Source: Saprospiraceae bacterium
Lineage (GTDB): Bacteria; Bacteroidota; Bacteroidia; Chitinophagales; Saprospiraceae
DNA: 64,000 nucleotides
Assembly: GCA_020437105.1 (NCBI GenBank)
Contig: JAGQWR010000095.1
Coordinates: forward strand, 1 to 64,000
Direction of reading: 5' to 3'
The position numbers and the translations under genes are program-made. The notes below the pieces were generated by a model. It searched no databases and had not been told where the DNA came from. It saw nothing but the letters and a program-made list of their open reading frames with translations. This document shows, piece by piece, positions 55,772 through 62,641 of the stretch (the first letter of the stretch is position 1; each line of letters begins with the position of its first letter).

Positions 55772-56509
55772 GATCATAGTGTATTGTGGGGGGTCGAAGG
55801 TCTATGGATTGCCAAACCACCCAAACTCCCCCGATAGCTATCGGGGCAAACTCAAACTATCCAGAGTGTCTATGCCGTTGGCTTGGTCTAGTTAGCCTGT
55901 CGGCTTCACAGTCTAGGGGCTGCGCCCGGTCTAGAGTCGATGCGGTCTTTCAGACCTTTGGGGCCTATTAATTTCCTGACGGAAATTTTGGTCTATATAG
56001 AGGAATGGCTTGGTTATGAGTGAGTTATTAAAAATTAAGCCTTCAAAATTATTCAGGCTTGGTCTATGGATTGCTAAACCACTCAAACTCCCTCGATAGC
56101 TATCGGGGCAAACTCAAACGACCTCGGGGATCCTCCGCTGCGCGTCGTGGGGAGTGCTTGCCTGCGGCCTGCGGGGGAGAATCAGCTACGCTGATTGGGG
56201 AGAATCTCTGCGGCTCCGCGAGAAAACCCAAACTCAAACTCATCCCGATAGCTATCCGGGCAAACTCAAACTATCCAGAGGGGGTCTATGCCGTTGGCTT
56301 GGTCTAGTTTGCCTGTCGGCTTCACGGTCTAGGGGCTGCGCCCGGTCTAGGGTGTGAGGCTTCGCCTCAGTCGAGGGTCTAAAACGTAACGATTCAAACG
56401 CGTTAAACCTTCGCGAAGCGAACATAACAATTCTGAAAATTCTGATGCTGACATTTGATCGGTTCCTGCTGGGCCGCAGAGATTCTAAAAATTCAGCATT
56501 AAAACTTAC
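55772..56509. repeat. 738-bp gene-free repeat tract R5 between convergent clusters
   Basis: This is a mosaic of the window's repeat modules. A 104-bp unit (55831-55934: CCGATAGCTATCGGGG ... GGGC-TGC-GCCC) recurs with few changes at 56245-56350. A segment of about 58 bp at 55798-55855 recurs at 56063-56120. It also holds the inverted AATTTCC-GTCA-GGAAATT unit, AATCAGC-TAC-GCTGATT, GAGGC-TTC-GCCTC and the TTCGC-GAA-GCGAA core (56388-56424). Short open frames here are only repeat-derived. Confidence 0.75.
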
Positions 56510-57148
56510 TCACTGCCAATTGCTGATCAAACCACTGACAAACTTGGAGTTTTTGGTGAGCCGGAAAGGGATGGCCTGTAGTATCTGATCAATGCGTTCC
56601 TGGATATGCTGATCGTATTTAATCTCTAATACCACAGCCGGATCTTGCATGGGGTTATGCCAAACAGGATTCGGACCGTTAAAAGGGTAGTACTCCAGAT
56701 GTCGGTCGATCGTGGCGCGTACCAGTTGGTCCTGGCTGACCAGGTAGCTACGCAGGTAACGGACAATAACAACCGGTTGTAAGGCCGGACCAATGGGCGT
56801 ATGCTGACGCAGCAGGGTATTCAAATCCAAGTGTCTGCGTAAATCGATGGCTGGTAAATCAGTATGTTCTTTGGTGCCGAGTTGATTGTTTTTAATCTTT
56901 TTCTCGAGGGTAGGATTTTCGACCAGTTGCCGAAGGTCGCCATACCAACGAATCCGGTATTTTTCCCGCTGTGAAATGCCGCCGAGGTTTTCCTGAAGTG
57001 CCTCAAACCCGGGGCCATCGAGGTAGATGCTGTTGATCCAGCGGTCCGGGTACGCAACCTGGAACGAACCGGGAATGACGCGCAATACCTCCCGCACCTC
57101 CTGCACGGAAGCATCCTCAATTCGATATTTTCGTTCGTATCGCATCAT
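56510..57148 (-). CDS. VTC-domain polyphosphate polymerase-like protein
   Basis: The 212-aa cytoplasmic protein has the VTC/CYTH tunnel fold. Basic and acidic tunnel residues appear in order: RYERKYRIED (about 3-12), KYRIRWYGD, LEKKIKN, RYLRSYLVS..LVRATIDRHLEYY, AVVLEIKYD and KNSKFVSG. VTC proteins make polyphosphate from ATP. ATG 57148 overlaps the CotH stop (ATGA); the GTG at 57157 is a weaker alternative. Paired here with CotH and DUF4956, it may supply or sense a phosphate donor (inference). Confidence 0.92.
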   Translation of the reverse strand: MMRYERKYRIEDASVQEVREVLRVIPGSFQVAYPDRWINSIYLDGPGFEALQENLGGISQREKYRIRWYGDLRQLVENPTLEKKIKNNQLGTKEHTDLPAIDLRRHLDLNTLLRQHTPIGPALQPVVIVRYLRSYLVSQDQLVRATIDRHLEYYPFNGPNPVWHNPMQDPAVVLEIKYDQHIQERIDQILQAIPFRLTKNSKFVSGLISNWQ

Positions 57149-60012
57149 TTGATCCACCGATCTCCCAGGCGTAGGCTTGAACCTGGTTCTACCACTTCCA
57201 ACTGATCTACTGCATTTTGTTCCCAGGCATCTACTTCTACCTGAGCGCCGTTGTACACGGCTTCTTTTTTGAATACAACTATGCCTTGTTTCACAGATTG
57301 GAGAACGAGGGTGCCGATCTTTAGTGCTGACTCTCCGGTGCAGTTAATGCCTTGTTTGCCTCCTTTTACGCGCAGGGTGCCTATCGTTACCAGCCCTTTA
57401 CGATTGACATTCAGTCCCGCTTCCATGGCTCCTTCTACGGTGATATTATACAGCGTGGCAGTACCGCCGGAAATTTCAATTGCATCTTTTCCGCATTTGA
57501 TTACCTCCAGTCCGGTAATGCTACCCTGGCTAAAATCGATATCAATGCCATCACCGGCAACCTCTTCAATTTTGCTGTTCAGGATTTTGTAGGTGCTATT
57601 TATGATGCCCAGTCCATTTCGGGATCGACTTTTAAAGAAATAACATTGATCAATAGTGATATCCGACGCATAAACTGACACACTGTTTTCAGAAAGTCCG
57701 GCATTTCCCAGCTGACTGAAAATGGTGTGCCGGAAAAGACTGGCATTCCCGGCTTCAATAAGTTGGAATCCGCCGCCACTTCCCTTGGTGGAGGTGATTT
57801 GAATAGGTGACTCGCTGGTACCTTCCAAAATTGCCGTGCCATAGCAACGAATGGACGCGCCCTGTTCCAGTTCCAGAATCGTACCGGGGTTTGCGCGCAG
57901 CGTGAATCCCTTTGGGATCACCAGGTCTTTTGTTATTCGATGCTGTCCGTCTTGTACTACAATCTGACTATCAGCCAATACCCGAAGAAATGGGAAATCA
58001 GCTAAATCTGAGATGCTTGTGCGGGGAGCAGCTACCCGACTTTCCGGCGCTTCCCAGTTGAAAATGGGGAAGGATACCACTTTATCCGTACCGAGGGTTC
58101 GGACAAAAATATTCTTTGGCCGGCCAATAACCGGAACGGCATAACGTCTGACCGGAATAGTTCGATTAAAGGATTCCAATAGTATAGGCTCTGCTAAGGT
58201 TTCTTCCAGTTGGCCTCCGCCAAAACCGATTATTTCGATGGGCAATTGGTGGTAGGATTCTACAGTAAGTCCCTGAGCTCCGCGATAGGCTTTAATGGAT
58301 ATTTCCGGCAAGGGGTACATGACCTCCCGAATTTCTTTACCGTTTCGGAAGTAATAATCCCATTTGAAATCGTACTCCAAATACTCCCGCTGGATGAAGG
58401 CTTCTCTGCCGAGCATCTCTGACTGATTGGCTTCAATAAATGAGTCGCGATACGCTTCCCCACAGACCCGTTCGAGTTGGTGGATGTATTCGCGGCTAAA
58501 CTCCATATCGTTGAATAATTTATAATGCAGATAGGCATCTCCTTTACTTGGAGAAAAATCGCTTGGGGTGCGCGTATTGATCTGCGATCCGGTAATGACG
58601 GGTGCCTGAAAATATTTGCTGCCGTCATCGGTATAACCATCGTAGGCGATCGGCTCCAGCTTTGCGGTATGCGGATTGAAGTAAAAACGGATATTGGTAA
58701 AATTAATGGCATGATAGGCATTCGTCAGATCCACAATAGCCATATAGGTAGCCATTTTTTCGAGATCAAAAGTCTCGGCAGCGCTTAGGCTATCGTGGAG
58801 AAAGCCATACAGTAAATCCCGGGCGACGCCAAACTGCTTCAGTCGCTCGGGATCATTCAATACTTCCTTTTCATCAAACGCCTCGTATTGTGCGCTTTCA
58901 TACCAGGCCGGATGTTGACTCCATTGCTCTGGCGCGTAAAGCCAGTGTCCGTCTTCATTGATCCGCAAGATGAGACCCGGGGTGAGTTGTCGGTGCAGCA
59001 GGAAGTTGTCGTTAAAATGTTCTTCATAGGCGTAAATGCCCAGGGGCTCCCCGTTGAGCGCCATCTCGATAAAATCATATCGGGTAGTAATCAGATTTTC
59101 CTGTTCGATTAATCGGTGGAAAAGCCATTCATCCAGGTGGTAGCGCGACAGCGAGTTGTGCACCGAAAATTCGGTCATACCCCGCCAGTTGGAGCCTTCA
59201 TCCGGAATGATCCGGAAAGACCATTTGCGTCCTTGCAGGTGATCGAGCAAATCTCCTTTTAAACGGGCTTCTACCTGGATTTCAGCACCTCCGGTATCGA
59301 GCTTGGCATCTACCAGGTCACTTTTTGAAGTTACCAGATTGCCATAAGCAAAGGCTTCCAGGCGTTTTTCGCGCATGCGGCGCATATCTTTTTCATCGAC
59401 ACGCAGATTCAGTTTGGGGCCGGCATAATCTGTCGGTTGTACCTGTTTATCTGCTCCGCCTTTGGTGTAACGAATTTCCAGGTTGTCGAAATAAACAATG
59501 CCTTTTTTGGATGGCAGATAGGGAAAGATGCGAATCGTTTTATCCACCACACCGACCGGAATCACGAGGGTGCGTTTAACCATTTCCCAGTCATTGGTCA
59601 TTTGAACCGGGAGGGTAGCCTGGGTGTAGAAATCCCAATCTCCCTGAAAGGCGAGTACGCCGTATCCCTCTGAGCTGTTCCTCCAAACACTGGCCTCAAA
59701 AACATCTCCGCCATTTACGTGCTTAAACTCAATGCCGGGACCATAAGGATGCTCCGGTGTACATTTGGAGGAGTGCCTTCCGGCGAAAGCCGTCTCATCT
59801 GTCTGGGTAATGCCGTTTGAAAACTTACGCCCCTGCGATTTGAAGTAATCGCCTCCGCCCGTGGTCGCCTCCATATCGCAGAAGTAGAAGTCTTCTCCTC
59901 CCAGCTGGGCTGAGCGGAGCACCAACAGCAACACAATCAGTATGACACCACCCAGAATGAGGGGCTGTATCCAGCGAGCTTTATGTTTAACGATATTTCC
60001 TTCAATGCGCAT
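57145..60012 (-). CDS. CotH kinase protein with beta-helix (leftward copy)
   Basis: The 955-aa protein has the same layout as the rightward copy: membrane helix (about 16-33), jelly-roll (about 40-180), CotH kinase (about 200-540: RLKGDLLDHLQGRKWSFRI, TTRYDFIEMALNGEPLGIYAYEEHF, LEPIAYDGYTDD) and beta-helix (about 690-900). Its residues differ widely from the other copy outside these motifs, so the duplication is old. It is coupled to VTC by a 4-bp overlap and lies 13 bp after the exported CYTH-like gene. Confidence 0.9.
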   Translation of the reverse strand: MRIEGNIVKHKARWIQPLILGGVILIVLLLVLRSAQLGGEDFYFCDMEATTGGGDYFKSQGRKFSNGITQTDETAFAGRHSSKCTPEHPYGPGIEFKHVNGGDVFEASVWRNSSEGYGVLAFQGDWDFYTQATLPVQMTNDWEMVKRTLVIPVGVVDKTIRIFPYLPSKKGIVYFDNLEIRYTKGGADKQVQPTDYAGPKLNLRVDEKDMRRMREKRLEAFAYGNLVTSKSDLVDAKLDTGGAEIQVEARLKGDLLDHLQGRKWSFRIIPDEGSNWRGMTEFSVHNSLSRYHLDEWLFHRLIEQENLITTRYDFIEMALNGEPLGIYAYEEHFNDNFLLHRQLTPGLILRINEDGHWLYAPEQWSQHPAWYESAQYEAFDEKEVLNDPERLKQFGVARDLLYGFLHDSLSAAETFDLEKMATYMAIVDLTNAYHAINFTNIRFYFNPHTAKLEPIAYDGYTDDGSKYFQAPVITGSQINTRTPSDFSPSKGDAYLHYKLFNDMEFSREYIHQLERVCGEAYRDSFIEANQSEMLGREAFIQREYLEYDFKWDYYFRNGKEIREVMYPLPEISIKAYRGAQGLTVESYHQLPIEIIGFGGGQLEETLAEPILLESFNRTIPVRRYAVPVIGRPKNIFVRTLGTDKVVSFPIFNWEAPESRVAAPRTSISDLADFPFLRVLADSQIVVQDGQHRITKDLVIPKGFTLRANPGTILELEQGASIRCYGTAILEGTSESPIQITSTKGSGGGFQLIEAGNASLFRHTIFSQLGNAGLSENSVSVYASDITIDQCYFFKSRSRNGLGIINSTYKILNSKIEEVAGDGIDIDFSQGSITGLEVIKCGKDAIEISGGTATLYNITVEGAMEAGLNVNRKGLVTIGTLRVKGGKQGINCTGESALKIGTLVLQSVKQGIVVFKKEAVYNGAQVEVDAWEQNAVDQLEVVEPGSSLRLGDRWIK

Positions 60013-60025
60013 CGGGCCACTCGAT

Positions 60026-60925
60026 TTATCGGTTTCGCAAAAATAGGATACTTGCGGTAAGAACCAGCATGCCGAGAATGATATAGTGCAGATTCTCGCC
60101 CAACCAAATCAGGAAATTGCCAGATATGAGATTGCGCATTTTATTATACTTGGGCGTTTGATCCTGCACCAACCCCGGAAACTGCTCAAATAAGCGATCC
60201 CGAATTTGTTTGTTGATGGCTTCCATAGCCGACCGTTGATCAAAGTCAGCATCTGTGTACATGATTTCATTCAGCTCCAATTCGAGCTCGGTAAATTCCG
60301 GATAGGGAAAGTAGTAATAGGAGACCCGGTCCAGTGTAGCCGTCAAAAAGGGAACGCCCTCTTTGGAAACGTATGCCCGCCGCCGGTTTTGATACAGTTT
60401 TAAGGCGGGCGACAGATCATCGCCCGAAAGTTGCATGCTGGCCAATAAGAGATTTACCTCATCCCGATCCTTGGGTTTTACATTGCTCCAAAAAGGATGG
60501 GTCGCCTGCCGATCGCTGCGTTTGATCTTCGTGTAGGGCGTAAACTTGATTTCCTGTCGGGCCACCCCGCTGGTATCGCTGGTGGGAAGTTTGATCTGCA
60601 AAAGTCTTTTGGAAAGGGTGTCTTCTACAAAGCGTTCGCGCAAGCGCACCCCGGCCTCAAATTGAGCAACAGTTTCTTTGGAGTCATCAAAATAAATATC
60701 AAAAAAGGTTTCTTCCGCGAAAGTCGATGTAAAGGCCGAGTCAAAATAGAGTAGGGAAGCACCAGCCAATTCCTCCTGGAGAAAAAGCCAGATAGCTTCT
60801 GCCTGGCCATCAGGTACGGCAAGCTTGAATTCGTTTTCAATGCGCTGCGCCTGCCCGTTTTGAATAACTAAACAAGTGCAGAAAACAATAGCCAAGGAGC
60901 TGTATGAGTTCAGAAATCGCAGCAT
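60026..60925 (-). CDS. Exported, C-terminally anchored CYTH/VTC-like protein
   Basis: The 299-aa protein has a signal peptide (ending GQAQ, about residue 27) and a CYTH-type start RIENEFKLAV whose ExExK (Glu30, Glu32, Lys34) is the hallmark of triphosphate tunnel enzymes. Further tunnel-like patterns follow: GVRLRERFVEDT, LLQIKLP, RQEIKFTPY, YVSK...LTATLDRVSYYY and LELELNEI. A C-terminal helix (about 274-295) ends in RNR. The tunnel domain is therefore predicted outside the inner membrane, unlike the cytoplasmic VTC protein encoded downstream. The ligand could be extracytoplasmic polyphosphate; that is inferred. Confidence 0.75.
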   Translation of the reverse strand: MLRFLNSYSSLAIVFCTCLVIQNGQAQRIENEFKLAVPDGQAEAIWLFLQEELAGASLLYFDSAFTSTFAEETFFDIYFDDSKETVAQFEAGVRLRERFVEDTLSKRLLQIKLPTSDTSGVARQEIKFTPYTKIKRSDRQATHPFWSNVKPKDRDEVNLLLASMQLSGDDLSPALKLYQNRRRAYVSKEGVPFLTATLDRVSYYYFPYPEFTELELELNEIMYTDADFDQRSAMEAINKQIRDRLFEQFPGLVQDQTPKYNKMRNLISGNFLIWLGENLHYIILGMLVLTASILFLRNR

Positions 60926-60954
60926 CTAAAAAGTGTTTGCTGAACTTGAACGCA

Positions 60955-61632
60955 TTAAACGGCAATGTTGCGTTGCTCTACAAAAGAAAAATTGAGATTG
61001 GGAGCCTGATTGAGGAGTTGATCCTTGACCTTGATGATCTGGGCAATGTCTTCCGTTTCGACCAGATAGGAAAGGTCCAGCTGCCCGTCAAATTGATCCA
61101 TGCGCCGCAGTTCCACCAATTTGAAATGCTCTGAAAGGATTTTGTTGATGTCCTCTGCAGGTATTTCCGAGGTGCGGATATTGACAAACATATTTTCCGG
61201 ACTACGTTCCCGTCCTTTGCGAAGTACCATCGACTGGATGACCAGCAAACTCATGATCAACAGATAAGCAAGCAGCGTAACGGTCGCCTGGTTGGCTCCT
61301 AAACCGAGTCCGATACCAATGGCAAAAAAGAGGTAAACCAGTTCTTCGGGTTCCTTGATGGCTGCCCGAAAGCGCACGATCGACAAGGCTCCTACTAATC
61401 CAAGAGATAGGGCCACCGAGCTTTTTACGATGTAAATAATCAGCATGGTGGTAAGCGTCAGAAACATGAAAATCCGACCAAACTGTTTCCGGTTGGATAC
61501 TGCCGTTCCATATTTCGAATAGAATTGCCCCAGCACAAAAGACAGTGCCGCCGCCAGTATAGCATTGAGTAAAAACTGCTGGTGGTTGACGAAATCCGTC
61601 GAGAAGTCAGTAAGAAAGTCTTCAAAGTTCAT
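60955..61632 (-). CDS. DUF4956 membrane protein (leftward copy)
   Basis: The 225-aa protein has four membrane helices (about 20-40, 50-70, 75-92, 105-135) and the core KSSVALSLGLVGALSIVRFRAAIKEPEELVYLFFAIGIGLGLGANQ. The soluble tail (about 140-225) aligns with the rightward copy (MFVNI...VELRRMD...LDLS). It leads the leftward operon; a TATCTTTG -7 element lies 21 bp upstream. About 30 bp separate its stop from the CYTH-like gene. Confidence 0.9.
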   Translation of the reverse strand: MNFEDFLTDFSTDFVNHQQFLLNAILAAALSFVLGQFYSKYGTAVSNRKQFGRIFMFLTLTTMLIIYIVKSSVALSLGLVGALSIVRFRAAIKEPEELVYLFFAIGIGLGLGANQATVTLLAYLLIMSLLVIQSMVLRKGRERSPENMFVNIRTSEIPAEDINKILSEHFKLVELRRMDQFDGQLDLSYLVETEDIAQIIKVKDQLLNQAPNLNFSFVEQRNIAV

Positions 61633-61653
61633 GTCCGAAAATTACCTGGACGG

Positions 61654-61661
61654 CAAAGATA
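61654..61661 (-). promoter_or_regulatory. Candidate -7 element for the leftward DUF4956/CYTH/CotH/VTC operon
   Basis: TATCTTTG read leftward matches TAnnTTTG, 21 bp upstream of ATG 61632. The -33 position lies at the edge of repeat tract R6. Confidence 0.45.
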
Positions 61662-61672
61662 AGAAACTGTAT

Positions 61673-61792
61673 GAGGTTGGAGGGTCGAAAGTCTAAGGTC
61701 GAAAGTCTAGGGCCTAAGGTCGATGGTCACGTTTTAAACGATTCAAACGCATTAAACCTTCGCGAAGCGAACTAAAAATTAAAAATCAAAAC
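61673..61792. repeat. Hairpin-mosaic repeat tract R6
   Basis: It has GTCGAAAGTCTAAGGTCGAAAGTCTAGGG linkers, then the shared core GATTCAAACGC..TTAAACC-TTCGC-GAA-GCGAA (61735-61772). It lies between the CvfB-like stop and the DUF4956 promoter. Confidence 0.7.
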
Positions 61793-62626
61793 TTAAGAAT
61801 TAAAATAAATTCCATCCGGTTTTAAGGTAATGAGCTTTTTCTTGTACAGTGCTCCGACCGCTTTTTTGAATACTTTTTTGCTCATTTCGAGTTGCAGGCT
61901 GATCTCTTCGGGCGTGCTTTTATCGGTGAGCGCCAGAAAGCCTCCCTGGGCATGGAGTTTGTCGAGCACTTTTTGTGCGTTGGGTTCAATTCGGCTATAG
62001 CCGGGTGTCTCCAAACGCACATCAATCTTGTTGTCTTCCCGGATTTTATGGATATAGCCTATGCGGTTTTCGCCCAACTTGATGTTGGCAAATACCTCAT
62101 TGAAATAGACCAGTCCCCAGTGTTTTTGATTGATAATAACCTTTATACCGAGATCAGATTTTTCGCCCATGATCAGATCTACCTGGTCTCCTTCGGCCAC
62201 GGTTAACTCCCGATTTTTGATTATGCGCGGCAGGTTGGACGAAGCTACCAGCCGATCTGAAGCCGGATCGAGGTAGAGGTACACCAGGTAGAATTCTCCT
62301 TTGTGCATCTTTTCCAACTGCTCGCTAAAAGGAGCGAGGAGGTCTTTTTCGAGGCCCCAATCCAGAAAGGCGCCGTACTTACTAACGGCCATCACTTGTA
62401 GGGCGGCAATGCCGTTGAGCTGAATCTTGGGCGTTATATTGGTTGCAACCGGACGGTCCTCGCTGTCGCGATAAACAAACACCCGAATGTCGTCGCCTAT
62501 TTCAAATTCTGCCGGAATATACTGTCCGGGCAACAAGACTTCATCGCCAGCTTCGTTTCCGAGAAATAACCCGGCAGAAGTATCTCGCAGGATGGTCAGG
62601 TCGTTGAATTCGCCGATTTTCAGCAT
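61793..62626 (-). CDS. CvfB-like S1 RNA-binding protein
   Basis: The 277-aa protein has repeated S1/OB-type units (about 1-60, 65-130, 140-215; YGAFLDWGLEKDLLAPFSEQ is the central S1) and a C-terminal winged-helix part (about 220-277; STPEEISLQLEMSKKVFKKAVGALYKKKLI). This is the CvfB/YitL architecture; CvfB of Staphylococcus affects virulence gene expression through RNA binding. The role here is probably RNA-related regulation. It is 15 bp downstream of the FAD oxidase gene, likely the same operon. Confidence 0.92.
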   Translation of the reverse strand: MLKIGEFNDLTILRDTSAGLFLGNEAGDEVLLPGQYIPAEFEIGDDIRVFVYRDSEDRPVATNITPKIQLNGIAALQVMAVSKYGAFLDWGLEKDLLAPFSEQLEKMHKGEFYLVYLYLDPASDRLVASSNLPRIIKNRELTVAEGDQVDLIMGEKSDLGIKVIINQKHWGLVYFNEVFANIKLGENRIGYIHKIREDNKIDVRLETPGYSRIEPNAQKVLDKLHAQGGFLALTDKSTPEEISLQLEMSKKVFKKAVGALYKKKLITLKPDGIYFNS

Positions 62627-62641
62627 AGTTCTTGTGGTCGA

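Noticed and set aside
55786..56357. Small rightward frames in the R5 tract
   Set aside because: They read through repeat modules that recur in other gaps and on both strands, so they are not genes.
57149..57157. GTG start for the VTC protein
   Set aside because: ATG 57148 gives the common ATGA overlap with CotH and the expected family N-terminus.
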